From Variovorax paradoxus (lineage in GTDB: Bacteria; Pseudomonadota; Gammaproteobacteria; Burkholderiales; Burkholderiaceae_C), in the NCBI RefSeq assembly GCF_018614955.1, contig NZ_JAGGNV010000023.1:1-50905 (forward strand): 50,905 nt of DNA, read 5' to 3'. A program made the position numbers and the translations under genes. How positions within the stretch are numbered: the first letter of the stretch is position 1; the number at the start of each line of letters is the position of its first letter. Under the pieces are notes generated by a model. That model ran no database searches, was not told where the DNA came from, and saw only the letters and a list, made by a program, of their open reading frames with translations. Positions 19,561 to 28,252 of the stretch are shown here, one piece after another.

Positions 19561-20556
19561 ATGCAGAGCACATCCCTGAATCCTTCCATTCCACTTGTCC
19601 ACCCGCCCGCCGAGGCATCGCTACGGAACCTGCCGGTCAACCTCTTCGGCTCGGTCATGGGCCTTTCAGGCCTCGCGCTGGCCTGGCGCCTGGCGCACGA
19701 CAGCCTGGGAGCGCCCGCCTTCATCGGTGAAGCCATCGGCTTCTTCGCGCTGGCCGTCTTCGTGCTGATCGCGCTCGGCTACCTCGTCAAGCTCGCCAAG
19801 CATCCGCAGGCGGTAAAGGCCGAGTTCCACCATCCGATCGCGGGCAACTTCTTCGGCACCATCGCGATCTCGATCCTGCTGCTGTCGGCCGTGATCGCGC
19901 CGTACAGCGCGCCCGCGGCGCATGTCGTGTGGGCCGTGGGAACGCTGGCAAGCTTCGCCCTCGGTTTCGTCGTCGTCTCGCGGCTGCTCAAGGGGCGGGT
20001 GGACGCGTCGCATGCGGTGCCGGCCTGGCTGATCCCGGGCGTCGCGACGCTCGACATCGTCGTGACCGGCGGCCAGATACCGATGGCCTGGGCGGCCGAG
20101 ATCAACCTGCTCGCCGGCGCGGTCGGCGCGGTGCTGGCGCTTGTGCTCTTCACCCTGATCGTCGGCCGGCTGGTGCACCAGGAACCGCTGGCGCCGGCCA
20201 TGACGCCTTCTCTGATGATCCTGGTCGCGCCCTTCGCCGTCGGCTTCCTCGCTTACACAAACCTCATGGGCATCGACCGCTTCGCCGCCCTGCTCTTCTA
20301 CTTCGCGCTCTTCATGTTCGCAGTGGTGGCGCCGACGATCTTTCGGCCGAGCGTCAAGTTCTCGCCGGCTTGGTGGGCGATCAGCTTCCCGATGGCGGCG
20401 CTGGTCAACGCGGCGCTCAAGTACGCCGAACTCCGGGCCACCGGTCCGCTCTGGGCGCTGGCAGCGCTGCTGCTGGGCGCGCTGAGCCTGGCGCTGGCGG
20501 TGCTCACCGTGCGCACGCTGCGCATCGCGCTCAACGGCAAGCTGCTCGGTGCGTGA
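19561..20556 (+). CDS. SLAC1/TehA-family anion channel or transporter
   Basis: A 331-residue membrane protein with about ten hydrophobic segments, typical of the TDT/SLAC1 family (TehA, plant SLAC1). Characteristic stretches are RNLPVNLFGSVMGLSGLALA at the start, FHHPIAGNFFGTIAISILLLS, and PAWLIPGVATLDIVVTGGQ. Family members pass or export anions; TehA homologues are linked to tellurite and other toxic anion resistance, but the bacterial substrate is generally unknown. A divergent GlxA-like regulator lies upstream. The start ATG at 19561 lacks a strong ribosome binding site but gives the normal N-terminus. Confidence 0.85.
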   Translation: MQSTSLNPSIPLVHPPAEASLRNLPVNLFGSVMGLSGLALAWRLAHDSLGAPAFIGEAIGFFALAVFVLIALGYLVKLAKHPQAVKAEFHHPIAGNFFGTIAISILLLSAVIAPYSAPAAHVVWAVGTLASFALGFVVVSRLLKGRVDASHAVPAWLIPGVATLDIVVTGGQIPMAWAAEINLLAGAVGAVLALVLFTLIVGRLVHQEPLAPAMTPSLMILVAPFAVGFLAYTNLMGIDRFAALLFYFALFMFAVVAPTIFRPSVKFSPAWWAISFPMAALVNAALKYAELRATGPLWALAALLLGALSLALAVLTVRTLRIALNGKLLGA

Positions 20557-20566
20557 AGACGCAGTG

Positions 20567-20833
20567 TCAGCGCCGCGTTTCGGACCCGAGCGCGTTGCGC
20601 GGATCGACGAACACGGTGACGACCGGGCAGGCAGTGCCCTCGCCGCGGCGGTCGGCCCGCCGCTGCAGCGCTTCGATGCCGGCCATCATCGCGGCGCTGT
20701 AGCTCGGCATCGGGCCTTGCGCGGATTCGATGGCGATCGGCTTGCCGTCGAGCTCGGCGTGCTTTTGCAGGATCCAGTAGAAGTGGCCGGCGACGGGCTC
20801 GTCCACGATCAGTTCGACGGAATCGGGGGTCAT
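20567..20833 (-). CDS. small protein of unknown function (88 aa)
   Basis: An 88-residue soluble protein with no signal peptide or TM segment. Start ATG at 20833 follows AGGAGAGA, a good ribosome binding site. Visible pieces are HFYWILQKHAELDGKPIAIE, a PMPSYSAAMMAGIEALQRRA helix and VVTVFVDPRN near the end. I do not recognise a family. It lies 13 bp downstream of another small gene on the same strand, so the two probably form a small operon. Codon bias agrees with real coding. Confidence 0.6.
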   Translation of the reverse strand: MTPDSVELIVDEPVAGHFYWILQKHAELDGKPIAIESAQGPMPSYSAAMMAGIEALQRRADRRGEGTACPVVTVFVDPRNALGSETRR

Positions 20834-20846
20834 GGTGCTCTCTCTC

Positions 20847-21119
20847 CTACTGCGCGAACATCAGCGCCAGGCGCTGCGCGTCGTGCTCGGCGTCGACCAG
20901 CGCATCGTCGGCGGTGGCCCGCAGCTCGATGCAGACATGCACGACACGTTCTTCCGAAGCTTCGCGGATCTTGACCACGCCCGACCACCAGCCCTCGCGC
21001 CACTGGCAGTCGAGCAGCATGGTCTGGCCATGCGCCTGCGCCACGACCGCCTGTCGTCGGCGCACGGGCGAAGTCCGGTGCCAGACGCGTCGGGATGAAC
21101 TCAACAGCTTGGAGAACAT
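20847..21119 (-). CDS. small protein of unknown function (90 aa)
   Basis: A 90-residue basic protein beginning MFSKLLSSSRRVWHRTSPVR, then a segment QTMLLDCQWREGWWSGVVKI and VVHVCIELRATADDALVDAE, ending MFAQ. The ATG at 21119 is chosen because AAAAGG lies about 8 bp upstream; an in-frame ATG at 21152 would add 11 residues. No family recognised. It is followed by the 88-residue unknown gene and preceded by a strong 15-bp hairpin. Confidence 0.55.
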   Translation of the reverse strand: MFSKLLSSSRRVWHRTSPVRRRQAVVAQAHGQTMLLDCQWREGWWSGVVKIREASEERVVHVCIELRATADDALVDAEHDAQRLALMFAQ

Positions 21120-21190
21120 GGCGGCCCTTTTGTTGAAGACCAGGGAGCCCATTGGATGCGCGCGAAGCTGCGCGCGGAAGCGATGGATTT

Positions 21191-21231
21191 CACGCTTCGG
21201 CCGATTTGCGCAAGGGATCGGCCGAAGCGTG
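21191..21231. repeat. perfect 15-bp inverted repeat (hairpin)
   Basis: CACGCTTCGGCCGAT (21191-21205) and ATCGGCCGAAGCGTG (21217-21231) pair perfectly around an 11-nt loop. It lies between two divergently oriented genes (unknown gene at 21119 leftward, methyltransferase at 21330 rightward). There is no T-run on either side, so it is not a standard terminator; an operator, an RNA structure or a dispersed repeat are all possible. Confidence 0.8.
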
Positions 21232-21329
21232 CAATACGCCACGGCCAAGAGTCCAGCACCGGCAAGAAGGGCAGAATGCGCTGAGCCCGCAACCCGAGGC
21301 AGCGGGCATACGTCCCGAAGGAGCGGCGC

Positions 21330-22139
21330 ATGGCGGATCGGAAGCAGACATGGGCGGCCGGAGATCTCTATGAGCCTTACATGGGGCGCTGGAGCCGGAA
21401 GGTCGCGCCCGGATTCCTGGGCTGGCTCCAGGTGCCGCCGGGATCGAAGTGGCTCGACATCGGCTGCGGCACGGGCGCGCTCACGGCCGCCATCCTCGAT
21501 CAGGCGCAGCCGGCCTCGGTGCTCGGCATCGATCCCTCGGCCGGCTTCGTCGAACATGCACGCGCGCACGTCGCGGACGCGCGGGCGTCCTTCGAGATCG
21601 GCGACGCGCAGCAACTGCCGGTCGAGTCGAAGCGCTTCGACGCTGTCGTTTCGGCCCTGGTGCTGAACTTCGTTGCGAAGCCCGAGCTCGCGGCCGGCGA
21701 GATGGCACGCGCAGTCCGATCCGGCGGCACGGCGGCTGCGTACGTGTGGGACTACGCCGGCAAGATGGATCTCATGCGCTACTTCTGGGAGGTGGCGGTC
21801 AAACTGGACCCGGCGGCTGCGGCCTTCGACGAAGGCCGGCGACCGGTTCAGCTCTGCCAGCCGGCGCCGCTCGAAGCGCTGTTCGTCCAGGCCGGGCTGC
21901 GTGGCGTTGAAGTGCAGCCGCTCGATATCGAGACACCCTTTCGCGACTTCGACGACTACTGGACGCCCTTCCTCGGCGGCCAGGGATCCGCGCCCGGCTA
22001 CGCGATGTCCTTGAGCGAGGCGGATCGCGCGACGCTGCGCGATCGGCTTCGCGCGCGCTTTCCGCACCGGCACGATGGGTCGATCGATGTGGGCGCGCGC
22101 GCCTGGGCTGTGGGCGGGACCGCCCCTTCGGCCGCCTGA
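21330..22139 (+). CDS. class I SAM-dependent methyltransferase
   Basis: A 269-residue methyltransferase of the Methyltransf_11/25 type. Motif I WLDIGCGTGALTAAIL (about 41-56), the acidic ribose ligand in LGIDPSAGFVEHARA, the adenine-region FEIGDAQQLPVESKRFDAVV and post-motif LNFVAKPELAAGEMARAVRSGG are all clear. The C-terminal half (FWEVAVKLDPAAAAFDEGRR, DFDDYWTPFLGGQGSAPGY) is the substrate cap and resembles small-molecule methyltransferases. AAGGAG precedes the ATG at a good distance. It is convergent with the CGNR gene 5 bp away. Substrate unknown. Confidence 0.88.
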   Translation: MADRKQTWAAGDLYEPYMGRWSRKVAPGFLGWLQVPPGSKWLDIGCGTGALTAAILDQAQPASVLGIDPSAGFVEHARAHVADARASFEIGDAQQLPVESKRFDAVVSALVLNFVAKPELAAGEMARAVRSGGTAAAYVWDYAGKMDLMRYFWEVAVKLDPAAAAFDEGRRPVQLCQPAPLEALFVQAGLRGVEVQPLDIETPFRDFDDYWTPFLGGQGSAPGYAMSLSEADRATLRDRLRARFPHRHDGSIDVGARAWAVGGTAPSAA

Positions 22140-22144
22140 ACGCC

Positions 22145-22777
22145 TCAGGCGGACTTGCCCTGCGCCCTCGCCCTGTGGGCCGCGACCTTCGCGCGGTTGC
22201 CGCACAGCGCCATGCTGCACCAGCGCCGCGCGTGCGACTTGGTGCGGTCGAGGAACATCAGCGTGCAGGCCGAGCCCTCGCAGGCGCGGATCAGGCCGAA
22301 GTCGGCTTCGACGATCAGCTCGCCGATCGCCTCGGCGATCGGATGCAACAGCTGCGCCGGTTCGGTCCAGCGGCGCGCACGGGTCAGCGCCAGCGCGCCT
22401 GTTTCGCCGTCCGCTTCTATCTGGTAGTGACTTTGCGCCCGCGCGAGCACCTGGTTGAGCGGGCCCAGCTCGGTCGCCGCGTCGGCCGCCAGCGGCCGGC
22501 CTGCGTGGCGCTCGAGGAACTCGCGCAGCCAGGCGCGCATGCTGCGCGCGCGCTGCGCCACCTCGTCGAGCTGCACGCGGCTCGCCTCGCTTCGAAACTG
22601 CATCGCAACGACCGGATCGATCGCGTTCGCGCTGACGAGCCAGTCCAGCAGGTCGTCGCCATCTTTCAGCCACTCGACGAGCTCGCCGCCGGGCATCGCA
22701 CTGGTGTTCAGGAAGTCCATCGCCAGGTGGTCACCAACGAAGAGAGGTGCGGGGCGGGCCGCGGTGTCTGTGCTCAT
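22145..22777 (-). CDS. CGNR zinc-finger/ABATE-domain regulator
   Basis: A 210-residue protein with an N-terminal ABATE (stress-response) domain and a C-terminal CGNR zinc finger. The finger reads RACEGSACTLMFLDRTKSHA then RRWCSMALCGNRAKVAAHRA, giving four cysteines (CxxxxC and CxxxxC) for one zinc. Proteins of this type are thought to be DNA-binding regulators. It is divergent from an alpha/beta hydrolase gene; the shared intergenic region has three TAACCTG/CAGGTTA half-sites, which makes this protein the best candidate to bind there. Confidence 0.88.
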   Translation of the reverse strand: MSTDTAARPAPLFVGDHLAMDFLNTSAMPGGELVEWLKDGDDLLDWLVSANAIDPVVAMQFRSEASRVQLDEVAQRARSMRAWLREFLERHAGRPLAADAATELGPLNQVLARAQSHYQIEADGETGALALTRARRWTEPAQLLHPIAEAIGELIVEADFGLIRACEGSACTLMFLDRTKSHARRWCSMALCGNRAKVAAHRARAQGKSA

Positions 22778-22796
22778 GGATGTTGCTCGCTTTGTG

Positions 22797-22866
22797 TAAC
22801 CTGAATAATAACACTTGACAGGTTAGCGCCAACCTCATAACCTTCAATTTCCACTTTAACAGGTTA
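22797..22866 (+). promoter_or_regulatory. operator-promoter for the hydrolase / CGNR pair
   Basis: Inverted half-sites TAACCTG (22797-22803) and CAGGTTA (22819-22825) with a 15-bp spacer, and a third CAGGTTA at 22860-22866. Facing right, TTGACA (22815-22820) and TAACCT (22838-22843) are 17 bp apart, a near-consensus sigma-70 promoter for the gene at 22875. One half-site overlaps the -35 box, so a bound regulator would block transcription. Confidence 0.7.
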
Positions 22867-22874
22867 CCAAGACC

Positions 22875-23735
22875 ATGGCCCACTACCGCACCGCCACCGT
22901 CGACGGCCGTCGCATCTTCTATCGCGAGGCCGGCGATCCACAGCGTCCCACCCTGCTGCTGCTGCACGGCTTCCCGAGCTCGTCGCACATGTTCCGCGAC
23001 CTCATCCCTCGGCTGGCCGATCGCTTCCACATCGTCGCGCCGGACCTGCCGGGCTTCGGCTTCTCGGAGATTCCGCAGCGTTCGCAGTTCGCCTACGCCT
23101 TCGACCGTCTGGCGCAGGTGGTCGAGGCGTTCACCGACGCGATCGGCCTGGCGCGCTATGCGATCTACGTCTTCGACTACGGCGCGCCGGTGGGCTTCAG
23201 GCTCGCGCTGTCGCGACCCGAGCGGGTGACCGCGATCGTGTCGCAGAACGGCAATGCCTACGAGGAAGGGCTCAGCACCGGCTGGAACCCGATCCAGGCC
23301 TACTGGCGCGATCCGAGCCCTGCCAACCGCGAAGCGCTGCGCAGCCTGCTCACGCTCGAAGCGACGAAGTGGCAGTACGTGCACGGCGTGGGCGACGAAG
23401 CGCTGGTCGCTCCCGAGTCGTACACGCTCGACGCCGCCCTGCTGGCTCGGCCGGGCAACGACGAGATCCAGCTCGACCTGTTCCTCGACTACGCGAACAA
23501 CGTGGCGCTCTACCCGAAGTTCCACCAGTACTTCCGCGCGCATCGACCGCCGCTGCTCGCGGTGTGGGGCCGCAACGACCCCTTCTTCCTGCCGGCAGGC
23601 GCCGAGGCCTTTGCGCGCGACAACCCGAACGCGCGGGTGCAGCTCCTCGACACCGGCCACTTCGCGCTCGAAACCCATGGACAGGAAATCGCCGACGCCA
23701 TCCGGCGCTTCCTCGACGAGACGGTCGCGGCCTGA
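22875..23735 (+). CDS. alpha/beta hydrolase (epoxide hydrolase/dehalogenase-like)
   Basis: A 286-residue alpha/beta-hydrolase fold enzyme. LLLLHGFPSSSHMFRDLIP carries the HG oxyanion motif, VFDYGAPVGFRLAL the nucleophile elbow, in which the nucleophile is Asp rather than Ser, as in haloalkane dehalogenases and epoxide hydrolases. The lid contains YWRDPSPANREAL; PPLLAVWGRNDPFF supplies the acid Asp region, and DTGHFALETHG the catalytic His. No signal peptide. The promoter and putative operator just upstream suggest repression by the divergent CGNR protein. Natural substrate cannot be told. Confidence 0.88.
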   Translation: MAHYRTATVDGRRIFYREAGDPQRPTLLLLHGFPSSSHMFRDLIPRLADRFHIVAPDLPGFGFSEIPQRSQFAYAFDRLAQVVEAFTDAIGLARYAIYVFDYGAPVGFRLALSRPERVTAIVSQNGNAYEEGLSTGWNPIQAYWRDPSPANREALRSLLTLEATKWQYVHGVGDEALVAPESYTLDAALLARPGNDEIQLDLFLDYANNVALYPKFHQYFRAHRPPLLAVWGRNDPFFLPAGAEAFARDNPNARVQLLDTGHFALETHGQEIADAIRRFLDETVAA

Positions 23736-23836
23736 AGCCGCGGCGGCGGCTGGTATTCCCTGAGCCCGCGCGGCGCCTCGCCGGCTACGATGGCCGCCCG
23801 ACGGGCCCCGTCGCGAACAACAACGGAGACAACACC

Positions 23837-25024
23837 ATGCGCCATCGCTTCCTTGCTCTCGGCACGCTCGCCCTGGCCGCCCTCTCGGGCTGCACCGGCA
23901 TGACCCCCTCCACAGGACAACGCCAGCTCATGCTGGTCGCCAACGACCAGAAGCAGTCCTGGACCGACGCCGGCGCCGTGGTGCTTGCCGCCCATGGCCG
24001 CGACAACGTGCAGGTGATCGACATCGGCACCGACCCGCTCGCGCCGCGCAACGTGGTCACGCTCGCGCTGGACAACACCATCGCCGGCCCGCCGACCAAC
24101 CTCGCGATCACGGCCGACGAGAAGCTGGCGCTGGTCGCCAACTCGCTCAACGTGGTCGAGGAGAACGGCGTGCGCCGCCAGGTGCCGGACAACCGGCTGT
24201 TCGTGATCGACCTCGCCGCCACGCCGCCGAAGCTGATCGACACGCTCGCCATCGGCAGGCAGCCATCGGGCCTGTCGATCAACCGCGCGGGCACGCTGGC
24301 GCTGGTGGCCAACCGCGCCGACAACTCGGTCAGCGTGCTGCGCATCGCGGGCCAGAAGGTGACGCTGATCGACACCGTGGCGATGGGCGAGTCGGTTTCG
24401 CACGTGCGCTTCACGCCCGACGGCCGGCGCGCACTCGCCAGCAAGTTCCCGAACCACAAGGTCGCGATGCTCGAGGTCGAGGGCGAGAAGGTCAGCTACA
24501 ACAAGCTCGATTTCGCCGCCGGCCTCTGGCCCTACAACCTGGACGTGACGCCCGACGGCAAACTCGCGCTCACGGCCGACAACGGCAACTCCGGCGCCTC
24601 CGACGGCCAGATCGACACGGTGAGCGTGATCGACCTTGAAGCGAAGCCGCCGCGCGTGATCGACAAGGTGGTGGTCGGCGACGGCCCCGAAGGCCTGGCC
24701 GTGAGCCCGACCGGCAAGTTCGCCGTCGCGGTGCTGCTGCGCGGCAGCAACTCGGCCAAGAACGCCTACTTCTACAACCGCAACGGCTCGGTGGTGGGCC
24801 TGCGGATCGACGGCCGGAAGGTCACGCGCACCAACGAGGTCGAAGTGCGCGGCCTGCCCGAGGGCGCGGTGTTCAGCGCCGACGGCAAGTACCTCTACAT
24901 CGGCAACTTCATCGACCAGGACATCACGATCCTGCGCGTCGACGGCGACACGCTGGTGCCGACGGGCAAGTCATTCGGCCTCGCCGGCCATCCGGCCGCG
25001 ATGCGGGGCCGCGTCACGCATTGA
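23837..25024 (+). CDS. lipoprotein with YVTN/lactonase-like beta-propeller
   Basis: A 395-residue exported protein. The signal peptide ends with the lipobox-like LSGC (residues about 16-19), so it is probably a lipoprotein. The remainder is a series of propeller blades of the YVTN type: NLAITADEKLALVANSLN, GLSINRAGTLALVANRADN, HVRFTPDGRRALAS, NLDVTPDGKLALTADNG, GLAVSPTGKFAVAVLL and GAVFSADGKYLYIGNF. Such proteins include lactonases and surface repeat proteins; no catalytic set is obvious. GGAGA precedes the ATG. It is convergent with the LysR gene 3 bp away. Confidence 0.85.
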   Translation: MRHRFLALGTLALAALSGCTGMTPSTGQRQLMLVANDQKQSWTDAGAVVLAAHGRDNVQVIDIGTDPLAPRNVVTLALDNTIAGPPTNLAITADEKLALVANSLNVVEENGVRRQVPDNRLFVIDLAATPPKLIDTLAIGRQPSGLSINRAGTLALVANRADNSVSVLRIAGQKVTLIDTVAMGESVSHVRFTPDGRRALASKFPNHKVAMLEVEGEKVSYNKLDFAAGLWPYNLDVTPDGKLALTADNGNSGASDGQIDTVSVIDLEAKPPRVIDKVVVGDGPEGLAVSPTGKFAVAVLLRGSNSAKNAYFYNRNGSVVGLRIDGRKVTRTNEVEVRGLPEGAVFSADGKYLYIGNFIDQDITILRVDGDTLVPTGKSFGLAGHPAAMRGRVTH

Positions 25025-25027
25025 GAG

Positions 25028-25942
25028 CTAGAGCGCAGCGGCAATGCTCTCCAGCTGCGCGAGGCGCCGCGCCATGCGGCCGACGAAGTTCTGCGTGACA
25101 TGCGGCAGGATGCGCTGCGACGGCACCACGATGCCCACCTGCATCTGGTTCAGCGCCGGCAGCGCGAAGGGCCGCCACAGCAGATCGCCGCGCTGGAGCT
25201 CCTCGATGAAGGCGATCTTCGAGAAGCACGAGATGCCCTTGCCGCCCATGATCAGCCGCTTGAGCAGGGGCGTCGAATTGCAGGTCGCGGCCGGCTCCAT
25301 CGCATCCCAGAAGGCAGTGAACTCGGGCGAGAGCGAAGCGCTCACCACCGGGTGCGAGCTCGAGCGCAGGAACGGAGAGTTCGCGCAGTCCTTCAGCGAC
25401 ACGCTGTCGTGCTTGGCCAGCGGATGCCCCGGCGGCATCACGACACCGATTGGGAGGTTCGCCAGGGCCACCGCGGTCACTCCACCGGGCAGCCGGCCCA
25501 CGAAGCTCAGGCCCACGTCGACCTGGCCCGACATCACCAGCTGAGGCACCTCCATCGGCTGCGTCGCGGTGATGGTGTAGGTGACCGCGGGGAAGATCTG
25601 CAGGAACTCCTCCACCGCGGACGGCAGCAGCTCCTCGAAGAAGGAGTCCATCGCGGCGACCTTCACATGGCCGGTGCGCTCGCCCTTGAGCGCATCGAGC
25701 TCGGTGCGCATCACCTGGAACTGGTGCAGGGTTTCCTGCGCGTGCTTGAGCAGCCGCTCGCCGGCGGGATTCAGGCGCAGCCCATTGGGGAGGCGATCGA
25801 ACAGCTCGACGCCCAGCTCGTCCTCGAGCTTGTGGATCTGCCGGTTGACCGCACTGGCCGCCACGTAGAGCCGCTCCGAGGCCTTGCGCACCGAGCCGCA
25901 GCTCGCCACTTCGATGAAGTACTTCAGGACGATGGCATGCAT
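25028..25942 (-). CDS. LysR-family transcriptional regulator
   Basis: A 304-residue LysR regulator. The winged helix-turn-helix covers residues 1-60 (VASCGSVRKASERLYVAASAVNRQIHKLE), and the effector domain about 90-300. It lies 27 bp downstream of the ferredoxin gene on the same strand, so it may be the last gene of the catabolic operon and regulate it; LysR proteins more often sit divergent to their targets. Ligand unknown. Confidence 0.92.
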   Translation of the reverse strand: MHAIVLKYFIEVASCGSVRKASERLYVAASAVNRQIHKLEDELGVELFDRLPNGLRLNPAGERLLKHAQETLHQFQVMRTELDALKGERTGHVKVAAMDSFFEELLPSAVEEFLQIFPAVTYTITATQPMEVPQLVMSGQVDVGLSFVGRLPGGVTAVALANLPIGVVMPPGHPLAKHDSVSLKDCANSPFLRSSSHPVVSASLSPEFTAFWDAMEPAATCNSTPLLKRLIMGGKGISCFSKIAFIEELQRGDLLWRPFALPALNQMQVGIVVPSQRILPHVTQNFVGRMARRLAQLESIAAAL

Positions 25943-25969
25943 CAGCCTGCCCTCCTGCCGCTTGCGGGG

Positions 25970-26296
25970 TCAGGCGCGCGGCGCTTCCCGTGCGATGCGC
26001 GGATGGTCGCAGGCCACGCGCCGCGCTTCGGCGCCGCCGGGCGAGCCGAGACCGCTGACCTCGGCATCGAAGAACTCGCGGTTGATCGCAATGAAATGCC
26101 CCAGTTCGGGCGGCAGCCGAAACTCTTCGTAGATCGCCTCCGTCGGGCAGGCGGACACGCAAACGCCGCAGTCGATGCATTCATCCGGGTGAATGTACAG
26201 AGTGCGCTCGCCTTCGTAGATGCAATCGACGGGGCAGCACTTGACGCAGGCGCCGTCCTTGACGTCGATGCAGGCGGTGGTGATGACGTGGGCCAT
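25970..26296 (-). CDS. 7Fe ferredoxin (FdxA-like)
   Basis: A 108-residue [3Fe-4S][4Fe-4S] ferredoxin. Cysteines follow the FdxA pattern: C9, C17 and C50 for the 3Fe cluster; C21, C40, C43 and C46 for the 4Fe cluster ([29 protein letters not shown]). Typical FdxA length. It sits 19 bp after the enoyl-CoA hydratase gene in a catabolic operon with an FAD oxidoreductase, so it probably carries electrons to or from that enzyme. Confidence 0.93.
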   Translation of the reverse strand: MAHVITTACIDVKDGACVKCCPVDCIYEGERTLYIHPDECIDCGVCVSACPTEAIYEEFRLPPELGHFIAINREFFDAEVSGLGSPGGAEARRVACDHPRIAREAPRA

Positions 26297-26315
26297 AGAA
26301 AAGGACTCGACTCGC

Positions 26316-27092
26316 TTAGCGGCCTTGCCACTGCGGCTTGCGCTTCTGCTGGAAGGCCAGCACGCCTTCGTTCGAATCCTCGGACTGCAGCGCCTTCACC
26401 AGCGCCGGCAGGCGCATGCCGTGGGCCTGGGCCGGCGACATGGTGCCGGTGTGCCGCACCACCTGCTTGACGGCCTTGAGCGACAGCGGCGCGCAGGCGA
26501 GCAGCTGCTGCACCCAGCGATCGACCGCCGCGTCGAGCCCGGCGCGCGGCACGACCTCGTTGATGAGCCCGATCTCGAGCGCGCGCTGCGCCTTGATTCG
26601 CTGCCCGGTCAGCATCATGGCCATGGCCTGGCGAAACGGGATCTGCCGCTGCAGCAGCAGCATGCCGCCGTCCAGCGGCAGACGTCCGACCAGCGGCTCA
26701 GGCAGGCCGAAGCTGGCTTCCTCGCAGGCCACCACGAGGTCGCAGCCCAGCACCATCTCGAGCCCACCACCCAGCGCGAAGCCATTGACGCGCGCGATCA
26801 CCGGCACGTCGAGCGTATCCCTGAGCGCGATGCCGCCGAAGCCGCCGGGCCGGGCCGCGGCCCAGTAGTCGACGCCCTTCAGGTTCGAGGTGTTCTTCAG
26901 GTCCGCGCCGGCGCAGAAGGCGCGCTCGCCGGCGCCGGTCAGGACCACGACGCGGATGTCGTCGCGGCGTTCGATCTCGGTCCAGATGCGGACCAGCTCC
27001 GCTTCGGTGGGCAGGTCCACCGCGTTCATCACCTCGGGCCGGTCGATGGTGACCGTGGCGACGTGGTTCGCGACTTCGAACAGGACGCTCAT
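26316..27092 (-). CDS. enoyl-CoA hydratase/isomerase family protein
   Basis: A 258-residue crotonase-fold enzyme. [11 protein letters not shown] and [20 protein letters not shown] form the oxyanion hole and carry the first catalytic-type Glu; FGLPEPLVG has the second Glu, as in true hydratases. Both glutamates suggest hydration of an enoyl-CoA rather than a purely structural member. Its ATG overlaps the CoA transferase stop by ATGA, so the two are coupled. It likely acts on the CoA thioester formed by the upstream transferase. Confidence 0.92.
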   Translation of the reverse strand: MSVLFEVANHVATVTIDRPEVMNAVDLPTEAELVRIWTEIERRDDIRVVVLTGAGERAFCAGADLKNTSNLKGVDYWAAARPGGFGGIALRDTLDVPVIARVNGFALGGGLEMVLGCDLVVACEEASFGLPEPLVGRLPLDGGMLLLQRQIPFRQAMAMMLTGQRIKAQRALEIGLINEVVPRAGLDAAVDRWVQQLLACAPLSLKAVKQVVRHTGTMSPAQAHGMRLPALVKALQSEDSNEGVLAFQQKRKPQWQGR

Positions 27093-28252
27093 GCGCCGGC
27101 CTCTTCGATCAGGGCCCGCGCCTCCGCGAGCACCTCCTCGGTGTGCTGGCCGAGCCGCGGCGGCTCGCGCAAGAGGCTCGTCTGCGCGCCGGACATCTGG
27201 ATCGGGCTGGCGATGAACTTCAGCCCGCGCTTCGACGAGTCCTCACCCTCCAGGATCATCTTGTTGTGCAGCGTCTGCGGGTCGACCAGCGCCTCGCGCA
27301 TGTCACGCACCGGCGCCGAGAGCAGGTCCTCTGCCTCGAGGCGGGCCAGCCAGTGTTCGCGCGTATTGCTCGCGAAGCGTTCGTGGAAGATCGCATGCAG
27401 CTCGGCCTTGTGCGCGAACTGCGCCTCGAGGTTGGCGAAGCGCAGATCCTGCGACAGGTCGTCGATCGCGAGCGCGTTGCAGATGTCGCGCAGCGGATTC
27501 GCCTTGAACGCGCCGACCAGCACCAGCGGACCGGTCTGCGTATCGAAGACGCCCGACAGCGGCATCGCGGCCCAATTGACCTCCGAGTCCTCCATCATGA
27601 CCATCGCGGCCTCCTGCATCTGCATGGAGAGCATGGAGTTGTAGAGCGAGACGGCAATCTTCTGGCCTTCGCCGGTGCGTTCGCGCTGAAGCAGGGCGAA
27701 CAGGATGCCCTGCACCATGTGCATGCCCGCCGTGTAGTCGGCCAGCGCGGTCGGGTAGATCGAGATCGGCACCGAGGCATCGGCACGGCGCGCCATCACA
27801 CCGGTCAAGGCCTGTGCGAGCACGTCCTGCCCTCCCTTGTGCGCGTACGGTCCGGATTCGCCGAAGCCGGTGCCGACCGCATACACGATGCGCGGGTTGA
27901 GGCGCTTGCAATCCTCGTAGCCGAGGCCCAGGCGCTCCATGACGCCGGCGCGGAAGTTGTTGGTGACCACGTCGGCATCGGCAATCAGCGCCTTGACCAG
28001 GTCCATCTGCGCCGCATCGCGCAGATCGATCTCGACGCTGCGCTTGTTGCGGTTCAAGCTGCAGAAGATCGGGTTGTCATGCCCCGCGACCGGCGCGAAG
28101 GTCGAGCGGCTCAGGTCGCCGGCGCCCTTGCGCTCGATCTTGATCACGTCGGCGCCATGGTCGGCCAGCATCTGGGTGCAGACCGGACCCATCATCACCT
28201 GCGTGAAGTCGATCACGCGGATGCCGGCCAGCGGCAGAGTGGAGGTCGTCAT
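27089..28252 (-). CDS. class III (CaiB/BaiF) CoA transferase
   Basis: A 387-residue family III CoA transferase, which moves CoA between acids through an aspartyl anhydride. N-terminal GIRVIDFTQVMMGPVCTQMLADHGADVIKIE is diagnostic. GFGESGPYAHKGGQDVLAQA contains the conserved catalytic Asp (GGQD). FRAGVMERLGLGYEDCKRLNPRIVYA is also family-typical. The start ATG at 28252 shares one base with the oxidoreductase stop (TGATG). It probably activates the operon's acid substrate as its CoA ester. Confidence 0.93.
   Translation of the reverse strand: MTTSTLPLAGIRVIDFTQVMMGPVCTQMLADHGADVIKIERKGAGDLSRSTFAPVAGHDNPIFCSLNRNKRSVEIDLRDAAQMDLVKALIADADVVTNNFRAGVMERLGLGYEDCKRLNPRIVYAVGTGFGESGPYAHKGGQDVLAQALTGVMARRADASVPISIYPTALADYTAGMHMVQGILFALLQRERTGEGQKIAVSLYNSMLSMQMQEAAMVMMEDSEVNWAAMPLSGVFDTQTGPLVLVGAFKANPLRDICNALAIDDLSQDLRFANLEAQFAHKAELHAIFHERFASNTREHWLARLEAEDLLSAPVRDMREALVDPQTLHNKMILEGEDSSKRGLKFIASPIQMSGAQTSLLREPPRLGQHTEEVLAEARALIEEAGA

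Noticed and set aside
20847..22673. Long minus-strand frame spanning the methyltransferase region
   Set aside because: Only the last 90 codons (from 21119) have a ribosome binding site and sensible sequence; the rest is antisense to the methyltransferase gene.
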